Source of the DNA: UM-FILTER-33-9 sp964530235
Lineage (GTDB): Bacteria > Patescibacteriota > Microgenomatia > UBA1406 > GWC2-37-13
Assembly: GCA_964530235.1 (NCBI GenBank)
Contig: CAZGYB010000001.1
Coordinates: forward strand, 62,001-126,000
Length of the DNA: 64,000 bases
Direction: 5' to 3'
Shown here: positions 20,254-27,615 of the stretch, piece after piece
Layout: each line of letters begins with the position of its first letter
Position numbering within the stretch: the stretch's first letter is position 1
The notes under the pieces: generated by a model
Databases searched by the model: none
The model's input: the letters and a program-made list of their open reading frames with translations, nothing else
Told to the model about the DNA's origin: nothing
Position numbers and translations under genes: made by a program

Positions 20254-20279
20254 AATTTTTTATAGTTATTACTTTCTTG

Positions 20280-20350
20280 TTCCGAGACTACGATTCGAAC
20301 GTAGATACTCAGATCCAGAGTCTGAGGTCCTACCATTAGACGATCTCGGA
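20280..20350 (-). tRNA. tRNA-Gln (anticodon CTG), intact copy
   Basis: A 71-nt cloverleaf: acceptor TCCGAGA/TCTCGGA, D-stem GTCT/GGAC, anticodon stem TCAGA/TCTGA with loop CTCTGGA, T-arm CTACG-TTCGAAT-CGTAG, discriminator A, no encoded CCA. The U1 start is typical of bacterial tRNA-Gln. Its first 15 nt overlap the 3' end and stop codon of the GIY-YIG gene, so its expression may depend on transcription through that gene and on RNase P. Confidence 0.9.
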
Positions 20351-20608
20351 AAAAGGTATACTACCGTATTCTTCAAATAATTTCTTCATTATTTTTCGTC
20401 CGGCATGAGATTTAAAATATTTTTCCTTATTAATTGCTTCTTGTTCATTCTTAAATTGCTCAACGTAAATTATTCTCCATGGTCTGTATTTTTTAGTAAA
20501 CGTATTTTTTCCTTCATTATGTTCTAAAAGTCTTCTTTGAATATTATTTGTATGGCCAACATAACTTTTTCTTTTTAACTCACTTTTTAGAATATAAGTA
20601 TAATACAT
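20336..20608 (-). CDS. GIY-YIG nuclease domain protein ending inside tRNA-Gln
   Basis: 90 aa. 'YYTYILKSELKRKSYVGHTNNIQRRLLEHNEG' is the GIY-YIG core, with the conserved arginine and the later glutamate ('NKEKYFKSHAGRK') of the compact UvrC/UPF0213-like family. The last residues 'SEIV' and the stop are encoded by the 5' end of the tRNA-Gln gene. Upstream lies a tRNA-Gln 5' fragment carrying element E4, so the ORF sits between two copies of the tRNA 5' region. ATG 20608 is chosen; the longer frame only translates the repeat. A homing-type role is inferred. Confidence 0.75.
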   Translation of the reverse strand: MYYTYILKSELKRKSYVGHTNNIQRRLLEHNEGKNTFTKKYRPWRIIYVEQFKNEQEAINKEKYFKSHAGRKIMKKLFEEYGSIPFSEIV

Positions 20609-20613
20609 ATATT

Positions 20614-20676
20614 GTCCTATCCGCCTCGGCTCGACAACTCTCGCCTCGTCGAGACGGGCCATTAGACGATCTCGGA
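20614..20676 (-). pseudogene. tRNA-Gln 5' fragment interrupted by element E4
   Basis: The first 18 nt of tRNA-Gln (TCCGAGATCGTCTAATGG), then element E4, then TAGGAC from the D-arm. A TATAAT box 16 nt upstream suggests this is the original promoter-proximal end of the tRNA gene, now separated from the body by the GIY-YIG ORF. Confidence 0.8.
20620..20658 (-). repeat. 39-bp hairpin element E4 (variant loop)
   Basis: Same length, same D-loop insertion point and same stem sequences as E2, but the loop differs (GCGAGAGTTGT instead of GCAAGAAATGT). Change limited to the loop suggests the stem is what is conserved. Confidence 0.85.
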
Positions 20677-20692
20677 TGACCAAAACATTCCT

Positions 20693-20698
20693 ATTATA
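20693..20698 (-). promoter_or_regulatory. -10 box of the tRNA-Gln / GIY-YIG unit
   Basis: TATAAT on the minus strand, 16 nt before the tRNA 5' fragment. The -35 is unclear. Confidence 0.5.
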
Positions 20699-20706
20699 CT
20701 AAAGGC

Positions 20707-20961
20707 TTATCGATAGATTTCTCTTCTGTGTCCAACTGAAAGAATAACAATAAGTTCGTTCTGTACATCAAAAATAATTCGGTAGTCGCCTATTCGGAAT
20801 CTGTACTGACCAATATCAAAATTTACCAACGTATCGGCAAAAACTAAGGGGTTATCCGACCCAATATAATAATCTAGTTTATTGATAATACGTTTTTGTA
20901 TATCTTTTGGGAGTTTTTTCAGTTCTTTTACTGCGTGTGGTTTAAACGCATAAGAAAACAT
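20707..20961 (-). CDS. RelE/ParE-family toxin
   Basis: 84 aa. 'YAFKPHAVKELKKLPKDIQKRIINKLDYY' and 'DIGQYRFRIGDYRIIFDVQNELIVILSVGHRREIY' match the RelE/ParE fold, with conserved arginines in 'YRFRIGDYR' and the terminal 'HRREIY'. RelE toxins cleave mRNA in the ribosomal A site, while ParE members poison gyrase; the 'GHRREIY' ending favours RelE. It follows the antitoxin gene with a 1-nt gap. Confidence 0.88.
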   Translation of the reverse strand: MFSYAFKPHAVKELKKLPKDIQKRIINKLDYYIGSDNPLVFADTLVNFDIGQYRFRIGDYRIIFDVQNELIVILSVGHRREIYR

Positions 20962-20962
20962 A

Positions 20963-21244
20963 TTACAGTCCTAAATCTTTTTTAACCTGACGTGAAGAAA
21001 TCAACCTTTTTTCACTCCGCGATTTTTTGATTTTTGCCCGATATGAAGGAGATGATAGTGCTTCCAGATCTTCTGTCAGACTTTTCCATAACGATTCAGG
21101 AAGCAGCACTCCTAAGGACTGATCGTTTTTCAAGACTCGGTAAAAACTTGCTGATTTTTCAGCTTCTGCAAACAAACGAGTAAGTCCCGCCTGTGCTTTT
21201 TGGATATTGGTAAATTTTTCCAGATTAACTAATTGTTGAATCAT
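20963..21244 (-). CDS. Antitoxin of the RelE-type pair (Phd/YefM-like)
   Basis: 93 aa. An N-terminal segment 'NLEKFTNIQKAQAGLTRLFAEAEKSASFYRVLKNDQSLGVLLPESLWKSL' resembles Phd/YefM DNA-binding domains, followed by a basic C-terminal tail that could wrap the toxin. Antitoxin-first order and a 1-nt gap to the toxin are typical. A TATAAT box lies about 30 nt upstream, where autoregulation would act. Confidence 0.8.
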   Translation of the reverse strand: MIQQLVNLEKFTNIQKAQAGLTRLFAEAEKSASFYRVLKNDQSLGVLLPESLWKSLTEDLEALSSPSYRAKIKKSRSEKRLISSRQVKKDLGL

Positions 21245-21338
21245 AGCAGTGCAAAAATTTATATTACAGAATTATATAATAATTCTATTATCTTTGTCAA
21301 CTGCTTATACATAGTTCTTTTCGCTTGAGAAGAAGAAG

Positions 21339-21344
21339 TATAAT
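21339..21344 (+). promoter_or_regulatory. -10 box for the 92-aa ORF
   Basis: TATAAT, 8 nt before ATG 21353. Confidence 0.5.
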
Positions 21345-21352
21345 ATAACCCA

Positions 21353-21631
21353 ATGTCCACATTAATTGAAACTGGAATTCGCGCTCACGATCCTCGCAGA
21401 GTTTATTATATTGACGAAGACGGTGTACCATGGGATCTTCAACCAGGAATACAACCTAGTTATAGATTGGTAACCGACCTTCGACCAAAGGATACTAACC
21501 GAGTCTATATTCAAGACACTTCTGGAATGCTCCACGATGTGATGCCTGATATTGCAGCACGATACACCCGCTCTATTGTCACATTAACTCCGGCAATGCT
21601 AGGAACACTCCAAAAAGTTCTTTGTCAGTAA
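21353..21631 (+). CDS. Small protein of unknown function with internal duplication
   Basis: 92 aa, not recognised. Two halves align: 'RVYYIDEDGVPWDLQPGIQ' with 'RVYIQDTSGMLHDVMPDIA', each followed by 'YRLVTDL' or 'YTRSIVTL', so it is a tandem repeat of about 32 residues, probably beta-rich. It has no signal peptide. The TATAAT box placed for a leaderless start supports it as a real gene. It is convergent with leuS, 1 nt apart. Confidence 0.55.
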   Translation: MSTLIETGIRAHDPRRVYYIDEDGVPWDLQPGIQPSYRLVTDLRPKDTNRVYIQDTSGMLHDVMPDIAARYTRSIVTLTPAMLGTLQKVLCQ

Positions 21632-21632
21632 G

Positions 21633-24395
21633 TTAGACTACAATATTGACCACCTTATTTTTCACGTAGATAATGCGATATTGTTTTGTTCCGATCTGTT
21701 GTTTTATCTTGTCCAATGACAAAATAACTGCTTCAACTTCCTGTTGTGATACAAAACTGTGAACTGTAATTGTTGCCCGTAGCTTCCCATTCACCTGCAC
21801 CGGAAGGGTAATTTTTTCATCCTCCGCAATATTTCCAACCTCCGGCCAGGACGAGAGATGTATTGAACTCTTCTCGCCAAACAAATCTCGCCAGATTTCC
21901 TCGGTGATAAACGGCGCAAACGGTGCAAGAATTTTAAGAAATCGTTGTGCATCCTCAGTCGACAAAGTACTATTTTTATCAATTGAAACAGTCCAGTCGT
22001 TTAAAAATTCCATCATTGAAGCAATTGCGGTATTAAATTTAATTTCTCCAATGTCCGCCGTTACTTTTGCAATGGTTTTATTTAATTTAGAAACCAATTG
22101 AATGTTTGACTTTGAACTCTGATCTTTGGCTTTTGACTTTTCAGTAAAAGATATTTTATATATTTTCCACACACGTGATAAAAACCGATACACCCCTTGC
22201 AGCGTTTTTGTGGACCATGCAATTTCCTGCGAAAACGGAGCCATAAACATTTCATACATCCGAAGCGCATCCGCGCCGAACTCAGCAACCACATCGTCAG
22301 GATTAATCACATTTCCTAAGGACTTGCTCATTTTACGGTGATCTTCAGCCAAAACCATACCCACATTCCGAAGTTTTCTAAACGGCTCTGAAAAATCGAG
22401 CAACCCTAAATCCTGAAGTGCCTTTACCCAGAATCGGGAATACAGTAAATGCAATACAGCATGTTCTGCTCCGCCAAAATACCAATCAACCGGCAACCAC
22501 TTTTGAATAGAAACCCCAAACTCTATATCCCAAATCTTATTCAAACTAGAATGATTAAATTCAAAATTATTTTTTTTAGAATTTTCTAGACTATTTATTG
22601 AAATTTGTTTAGATTTTAGGGTTTTAGATTTAGGGTCTCCATTTTGCAGCGCAAAATACAAAAAATACCAGCAGCTCCCTGCCCAGTTCGGCATAGTGTC
22701 AGTCTCCCGCTTTGCAGATCCGCCACAGTTGGGGCAGGTTGTTTTGACAAATGAAGCTATTGTTGCCAAAGGCGACTCACCCGACTCACTCGGCTCATAG
22801 CTTTTCACGTAGGGTAATTCAAGGGGTAACTGTTCTTCAGGTATCGGAAACCATCCCGCATTTGCATCCATAACCTCTTTACTAATAGGAAATTGTTCGT
22901 GATATTTTTTGTTTTTAGACTGAAAGTTTTTGACTTGGTTTTTTGAGCACCTGTCGCAAAAAACCATCGGTATCGGTTCGCCCCAGTATCGCTGTCGCGA
23001 GAAAATCCAGTCGCGTAAATGATAGCTGACTTTCCGTTTTCCCCATCCTTTTTTCTCTAAGTAATCCATGATTTTCTTGGTTGCTTGGTGAATATCCATA
23101 CCATCAAGAAACTCTGAATTCACCATTTTTCCCTCTTCTTCCTGAACCTGCTCTAAGCGCGTTATATCGCTGGTATCACCATCTTTACCAACAACAACAC
23201 GCATAATGGGAATCTTAAATTCACCAGCAAATTCAAAATCACGCACATCATGACCGGGCACTCCAACAACCGCACCAGTGCCAAATCCGGAGAGTACAAA
23301 ATCTGAAATCCATATAGGAAGTAAACGTCCGTTTAAATTATTTACTGCAAAGTATCCGGTAAAAACCCCTGTTTTTTTTCTTCCTTCGGCTTCCCGCTCC
23401 ATCTCTGACTTGAGGGTTGCTTTTTCAACATATTTCATTATTTCTTCCTGTTTTGATTTTGGTGTTTTAGACTTCGTGTTGAGGATCTTCTGCACGAACT
23501 TGTGTTCCGGCGCAATAACAATAAATGTTGCGCCGTAATTTGTATCCGGCCGGGTTGTAAAACAGGTTATTGTGTCAATATACTCATACTTATTCCAGTT
23601 TGTTGAGTCGGTAATTTTTTTACGACTTGGGGAATGAAAGGGGCCCCCACTGGAGTTAAAAAAATTCATCGACGAAACAACATTATACCGAATATCAATC
23701 CCCTCTTTTCTCCCGATCCAGTTTCTCTGCATCTCAAGAATCCCCTTTGGCCATTCCAACCCGTCCAGATCTTTGAGTAACCGATCCGCATATGCAGTAA
23801 TACGGAATATCCACTGGGGAAGTTCTTTTTTGGTAATTTGTTTTCCACACCGTTCATGATTGCCGTTTGCTAAAACTTCCTCTTCAGCAAGACCGGTTTT
23901 ACAGGTCGGGCAGTAATGAATCGGAGTATTTTTCTTGTATAAAAGCCCCATTTTGAAAAACTGGATAAACAGCCATTGTGTCCATCGATAGTATGACGGA
24001 TCAATGGTGGAAAACTCCCGAGTCCAGTCATAGGAAAATCCAAGCATCTGCATCTGGCGTTTAAAGTTTGCGATGTTATCCGGAACCATATCCATTGGAT
24101 TCTTTTTTGCCTTTACCGCAGCGTTTTCTGCAGGAAGCCCAAATGCATCCCAGCCCATCGGATGCAGTACTGCATAGTTATTCATCCGAAAATAGCGAGA
24201 GAGAATATCGGTTGCAGTATACCCGCGCGGATGCCCGACGTGCAGTCCGGCGCCTGAAGGGTACGGAAACATATCTAAGACATACATTTTTTTCTTTGTC
24301 TGAGTGTTTTCCGAAGTTTTATATGTCTGCTCTTTTTCCCAGACTTCCTGCCACTTTTTTTCAAACTCTTTTGGATGATACGGTGTCGTTTTCAT
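21633..24395 (-). CDS. leuS: Leucyl-tRNA synthetase
   Basis: 920 aa. The HIGH motif is 'PYPSGAGLHVGHPRGYT', KMSKS is in 'DHRKMSKSLGN', and a full CP1 editing domain is present ('TTRPDTNYGATFIVIAPEH', 'GTGAVVGVPGHDVRDFEFA'). Low-complexity K/S/N-rich inserts break conserved regions near 23445-23485, 22555-22640 and 22100-22145 (e.g. 'NTKSKTPKSKQEE', 'PKSKTLKSKQ'). The start ATG 24395, two codons inside a GTG-initiated frame, lies 7 nt after TATAAT. Confidence 0.97.
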   Translation of the reverse strand: MKTTPYHPKEFEKKWQEVWEKEQTYKTSENTQTKKKMYVLDMFPYPSGAGLHVGHPRGYTATDILSRYFRMNNYAVLHPMGWDAFGLPAENAAVKAKKNPMDMVPDNIANFKRQMQMLGFSYDWTREFSTIDPSYYRWTQWLFIQFFKMGLLYKKNTPIHYCPTCKTGLAEEEVLANGNHERCGKQITKKELPQWIFRITAYADRLLKDLDGLEWPKGILEMQRNWIGRKEGIDIRYNVVSSMNFFNSSGGPFHSPSRKKITDSTNWNKYEYIDTITCFTTRPDTNYGATFIVIAPEHKFVQKILNTKSKTPKSKQEEIMKYVEKATLKSEMEREAEGRKKTGVFTGYFAVNNLNGRLLPIWISDFVLSGFGTGAVVGVPGHDVRDFEFAGEFKIPIMRVVVGKDGDTSDITRLEQVQEEEGKMVNSEFLDGMDIHQATKKIMDYLEKKGWGKRKVSYHLRDWIFSRQRYWGEPIPMVFCDRCSKNQVKNFQSKNKKYHEQFPISKEVMDANAGWFPIPEEQLPLELPYVKSYEPSESGESPLATIASFVKTTCPNCGGSAKRETDTMPNWAGSCWYFLYFALQNGDPKSKTLKSKQISINSLENSKKNNFEFNHSSLNKIWDIEFGVSIQKWLPVDWYFGGAEHAVLHLLYSRFWVKALQDLGLLDFSEPFRKLRNVGMVLAEDHRKMSKSLGNVINPDDVVAEFGADALRMYEMFMAPFSQEIAWSTKTLQGVYRFLSRVWKIYKISFTEKSKAKDQSSKSNIQLVSKLNKTIAKVTADIGEIKFNTAIASMMEFLNDWTVSIDKNSTLSTEDAQRFLKILAPFAPFITEEIWRDLFGEKSSIHLSSWPEVGNIAEDEKITLPVQVNGKLRATITVHSFVSQQEVEAVILSLDKIKQQIGTKQYRIIYVKNKVVNIVV

Positions 24396-24402
24396 ACTCA
24401 CT

Positions 24403-24408
24403 ATTATA
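24403..24408 (-). promoter_or_regulatory. -10 box for leuS
   Basis: TATAAT, 7 nt before ATG 24395; it decides the start codon. Confidence 0.6.
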
Positions 24409-24413
24409 TCAAC

Positions 24414-25439
24414 TCAGTCAAACTTTCGGATGAGGTTATACACAAACTGTTTCCGTTCTTCAGTTACCTCAACTACAACAACTCCCAAATCGCGTTGACC
24501 ATAACAGACTACAGATTGCAATGGAGCCATAAGGAGAACAGGCAACACGAGCAAATCTTCCTCGCCTTTCACAAAAAGTCTTTCTTTTTTTTCTCTAGTG
24601 AGTATTTTATCGAATAACTTTTGTATTGTTGTGACAGCATTTTTGTCTATCATTCCCGCCGGATTTCCTATTTGAGTTTGATTATGTGAATACAGTTTTT
24701 GTACATCGCTATTTTTTAGGGCTTCGCGCTGTGTTTTTAAGTCATACACCATCAGCGAAGGAATATAGCCATGTTTTAAAAAAGTGAGAGATACAATATC
24801 TCCGACACAAATAACTCTGGAAACGGGTTTTTTTTGAAAAATACCCCTTTTTAATGATTGAATAACGTTCTGAACTCTGTTTTTGCCTATAAACACACGG
24901 CCTAAAGGCTGTCTTAAAATCGGCCTAAGCGTATTTGGCAGATAAAGACTATTTCTGCTAATACTCTGCTTATTCCACAGTTGTCCACGCCTGGAAACCT
25001 CACCTTTTCGGATGCGAAACGATGAGATAACTCCGTTTTTTTCGTCTTTTACATATGGCACAAGTATTATTTTTAGGGCTTTTAGACGGTTTTTTTTCCT
25101 TATTATATTTATTTTTTCAGTGGTGATTTTTGTTTCCTCGGTCACTACTATTTTTTCGATTTTTGGATTGGTGATTGACAGTCCAAACGGTTCATGCAGT
25201 TTTACAAAACGTACCCGTGTTTTCTGTTTTATTGAACTTATAAATCGTTTTACATTCAGTTGCCTTATTTTGTACGGCTCAACTGATTCAGAAAACCCTT
25301 TTTTGCGAGCCATCGGGTCTGAAGTTATCCCGATAATCAAGTCTGTTCCAGCAGTAAGAGCAGTTCTCAAAAAAAGCTTGTGACCATCATGCAGATGATC
25401 AAACGTTCCGCCTGCAACAACATACACTTTCTTTTGCAT
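24414..25439 (-). CDS. Archaeal-type phosphopantetheine adenylyltransferase fused to DUF359 dephospho-CoA kinase
   Basis: 341 aa. Residues 1-150 carry 'GGTFDHLHDGHKLFL', the nucleotidyltransferase motif in the form seen in archaeal/eukaryal PPAT (COG1019). Residues about 165-335 match DUF359, the GTP-dependent dephospho-CoA kinase known from Thermococcus: 'VGDIVSLTFLKHGYIPSLMVYDLKTQR', 'NPAGMI', 'VKGEEDLLVLPVLLMAP', 'CYGQRDLGVVVVEVT'. The two would catalyse the last two steps of CoA synthesis. Neither domain is the usual bacterial CoaD or CoaE. The ATG is 5 nt after TATAAT. Confidence 0.85.
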   Translation of the reverse strand: MQKKVYVVAGGTFDHLHDGHKLFLRTALTAGTDLIIGITSDPMARKKGFSESVEPYKIRQLNVKRFISSIKQKTRVRFVKLHEPFGLSITNPKIEKIVVTEETKITTEKINIIRKKNRLKALKIILVPYVKDEKNGVISSFRIRKGEVSRRGQLWNKQSISRNSLYLPNTLRPILRQPLGRVFIGKNRVQNVIQSLKRGIFQKKPVSRVICVGDIVSLTFLKHGYIPSLMVYDLKTQREALKNSDVQKLYSHNQTQIGNPAGMIDKNAVTTIQKLFDKILTREKKERLFVKGEEDLLVLPVLLMAPLQSVVCYGQRDLGVVVVEVTEERKQFVYNLIRKFD

Positions 25440-25444
25440 AGGGT

Positions 25445-25450
25445 ATTATA
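25445..25450 (-). promoter_or_regulatory. -10 box for the PPAT/DPCK fusion gene
   Basis: TATAAT, 5 nt before ATG 25439. Confidence 0.55.
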
Positions 25451-25460
25451 TATGGAAAAT

Positions 25461-25508
25461 CACCTCTGAGGTGCTATTCAAAAACTCCAACTGACCAGCT
25501 CAGAGGTG
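25461..25508. promoter_or_regulatory. Inverted repeat between divergent genes, possible operator
   Basis: CACCTCTGAG (25461-25470) is perfectly inverted as CTCAGAGGTG (25499-25508). The left arm continues as CACCTCTGAGGTG, itself a near-perfect palindrome. The right arm touches the TATACT -10 box of the GNAT gene. The placement would suit a repressor site; the factor is unknown. Confidence 0.45.
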
Positions 25509-25514
25509 TATACT
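25509..25514 (+). promoter_or_regulatory. -10 box for the GNAT gene
   Basis: TATACT, 6 nt before ATG 25521; it favours this ATG over the upstream GTG. Confidence 0.5.
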
Positions 25515-25520
25515 ATTAAT

Positions 25521-26024
25521 ATGCATCCCTCTATTTTCCTCCTGAAACATGATCAATTAGATAGTTTTCTTGGAGTTTTTGAACATATCCTTTCAACTGA
25601 ATTTCCAGGATATTCAAAAAATGTCGTCCGTTATTTTTTAAAAAAAATTTATACCAAACATAACTTCTCATGGTGGCTTACTCAGGGGCAAACAATTTTG
25701 GTAGCGCAAGATAACGAAACAATCGTAGGGTTTGCCGTTATCGACGCGCCCTACGGAGGCGTCAGCTTGTGTCGATGGCTTGGCGTTCTTAAATCATTCC
25801 AGAAAAAAGGCAAAGGAACACAGCTTGTCCAGGCATGGATTGAAAATGCAGTATCTCAGGGGTGTCACAAAGTTGAAGTCGCAGGCCAACCCGAGGCAAA
25901 AGGCTTCTATGAAAAAATGGGGCTTGCGCTTGAGGGAAAACGTACCCTATCGTACTTCGGCATTGATCAGTATATTTTCGGGAAAGTAATTGGAATACCT
26001 CATGAAGCTGTTATGACGCGCTAG
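25521..26024 (+). CDS. GNAT family N-acetyltransferase
   Basis: 167 aa. 'ILVAQDNETIVGFAVIDAP' and 'LGVLKSFQKKGKGTQLVQAWIENAVSQGCHKVEVAG' give GNAT strands 2-4 and the acetyl-CoA pyrophosphate loop (QKKGKG). 'AKGFYEKMGLALEGKR' is the standard motif B. Substrate unknown. ATG 25521 is preferred over an upstream GTG (25506) because the GTG lies inside the -10 region. It is divergent from the CoA-synthesis gene and convergent with tyrS. Confidence 0.85.
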   Translation: MHPSIFLLKHDQLDSFLGVFEHILSTEFPGYSKNVVRYFLKKIYTKHNFSWWLTQGQTILVAQDNETIVGFAVIDAPYGGVSLCRWLGVLKSFQKKGKGTQLVQAWIENAVSQGCHKVEVAGQPEAKGFYEKMGLALEGKRTLSYFGIDQYIFGKVIGIPHEAVMTR

Positions 26025-26044
26025 ACTACACCTTGTACGTGTAA

Positions 26045-27211
26045 TTACCGGGTTACCCGATATGACTTCACTTTTTCAAGCAGGGCTTTGGCATTTGCGT
26101 CTTCTTCAAAGTGCTTGCGGACGGGCTGAAGTAACAGATCCAGATATTTCACGACCGACTGTTTTAAATCCTGCGGATGGATTTCTTTACGGGCAAATTT
26201 ATTTTCAAGATCCTGAAATGAGTTCAGAACAACATTACCTCCCCATTTCTCCGGCCGCTCAATTGTAAAATGATTTATCCCAAGCTTGTCGAGGGATTCA
26301 AAAATAATATACTTACAATATTCCAAAACCGGATTTTCTTTTATGTCGCCTTCCAAACAATATGCTTTATTAATCTTCCGTTTAATATCGTCAGTTGTAT
26401 CAGTCATAAATATAGCGCTATCTGGATTTGATTTTGACATTTTCATAGCTATCATGCGTTGTCTTGTTTGTTCGGGCGAAGATACCTGTTTTTGAGTCAA
26501 TCGGTTGGGGCCACTTTGGGGTGAACCGGACTCAAAAATGGAATCGAGCCCGACATTGGGTTTACTCAATCCCATAAGCATATGGTGTGACACCACAACC
26601 GGTTTCCAGTAACCAAGCTGGGGGCCGATTTCACGGGCCAGCATATTCACTTTGCGCTGGTCCATCCCGAGTTGAGTAATCTTCGCTCCCAGTTTGAAAA
26701 TATCTGCGACCTGCATACATGAATAAATGATATGCGCACCGGTCAGATTTTCCAGTGACTCCTCTCTTCCCATCATTTCCGCAGTCCGGATAAAACGCTT
26801 CAGCGCATTTGTTTTTCCAACCTGTACCACAAGTTTCCAGTAATCGGAATTTTTTGCCATATCCGACGCCCATAAAAACTCGACTTTTGACAAGTCCATG
26901 CCTGATGCACGCCAGACTTCAATAAAATACTTACCAACCGTCTGAATTTTTTCCAGATCTCCACCCATTTTATTGTTGGCCAAGGCATGCCAGTCTGCAA
27001 CCCACATTTTGAATCGAATCCCGGCTTTAATCATTTTATTCACATTGATTGCGCGTAAAATTCCCTGAGCAATATGTATCTGCCCGGATGGCTCAAACCC
27101 GTCATAAGCAATAAGCTCTTCCCCGCTTTCCAGAAGCTTTTTCAGTTCTGCTTCTTCAGTAATTTCCTCTCCTACCTGATGAATAAGTTGTAATTTCTCG
27201 TCTGTATTCAT
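26045..27211 (-). CDS. tyrS: Tyrosyl-tRNA synthetase, archaeal/eukaryal type
   Basis: 388 aa. 'YDGFEPSGQIHIAQGIL' is the HIGH region in the archaeal/eukaryal form, and the KMSKS loop is 'AMKMSKSNPDSAIFM'. The C-terminal S4 domain of common bacterial TyrRS is absent. A Q/S/P-rich insert of about 25 residues ('ESGSPQSGPNRLTQKQ') splits the segment before KMSKS, and 'VVLNSFQDLENK' near 26210-26240 comes from a palindrome-like in-frame repeat (CCTGAAATGAGTTCAG). ATG 27211 lies 6 nt after TATAAT. Confidence 0.93.
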   Translation of the reverse strand: MNTDEKLQLIHQVGEEITEEAELKKLLESGEELIAYDGFEPSGQIHIAQGILRAINVNKMIKAGIRFKMWVADWHALANNKMGGDLEKIQTVGKYFIEVWRASGMDLSKVEFLWASDMAKNSDYWKLVVQVGKTNALKRFIRTAEMMGREESLENLTGAHIIYSCMQVADIFKLGAKITQLGMDQRKVNMLAREIGPQLGYWKPVVVSHHMLMGLSKPNVGLDSIFESGSPQSGPNRLTQKQVSSPEQTRQRMIAMKMSKSNPDSAIFMTDTTDDIKRKINKAYCLEGDIKENPVLEYCKYIIFESLDKLGINHFTIERPEKWGGNVVLNSFQDLENKFARKEIHPQDLKQSVVKYLDLLLQPVRKHFEEDANAKALLEKVKSYRVTR

Positions 27212-27217
27212 AGTTTG

Positions 27218-27223
27218 ATTATA
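27218..27223 (-). promoter_or_regulatory. -10 box for tyrS
   Basis: TATAAT, 6 nt before ATG 27211; it rules against the longer frame starting at 27244. Confidence 0.6.
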
Positions 27224-27249
27224 CACAACTGCACTATAGTACACATATG

Positions 27250-27597
27250 TTATTGTTTTGGGGAAATCTTTTTTACTGTTTTGTCCTGAGGACTTAAGAA
27301 CGCATAAAAGCGCGTTCCTACAGGATACTTGACTCTCGAATTATGCTGTTGGTACCAAACGGTAAAAGGATCATCGGCAACAAAAAGATGTCGAGGTTTT
27401 TCGGAAGGACTTTCTGAAGTACCAGTAGGGCGGTGTGCATCAAATTGTTCATCAACAACCTGTGCTAGAGCAAGACCTCGACCACTTTTAGTTTGAACTT
27501 TTATCATGGCACCAGGTAAAATCGTATGGGTTGCTCCTGGAGTATGCTCTCGCGTCTCTTCAAACCCTAGTTGAACCGGTCTTCTCCGCTCGGTCAT
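27250..27597 (-). CDS. Small soluble protein of unknown function
   Basis: 115 aa, not recognised. It has no signal peptide or membrane span. The sequence alternates hydrophobic strands ('AMIKVQTKSGRGLALAQVVDEQF', 'FVADDPFTVWYQQH', 'GTRFYAFLSPQD'), suggesting a small beta-barrel. A TATAAT box 7 nt before the ATG supports expression. It lies between acd and tyrS on the same strand, with its own promoter. Confidence 0.55.
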   Translation of the reverse strand: MTERRRPVQLGFEETREHTPGATHTILPGAMIKVQTKSGRGLALAQVVDEQFDAHRPTGTSESPSEKPRHLFVADDPFTVWYQQHNSRVKYPVGTRFYAFLSPQDKTVKKISPKQ

Positions 27598-27604
27598 TTA
27601 ACTT

Positions 27605-27610
27605 ATTATA
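27605..27610 (-). promoter_or_regulatory. -10 box for the 115-aa ORF
   Basis: TATAAT, 7 nt before ATG 27597. Confidence 0.5.
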
Positions 27611-27615
27611 GCAAA

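Noticed and set aside
20014..20254. CRISPR array from the three identical spaced repeats
   Set aside because: Repeats are hairpin insertions into tRNA copies; the 'spacers' are tRNA segments and no cas genes are near.
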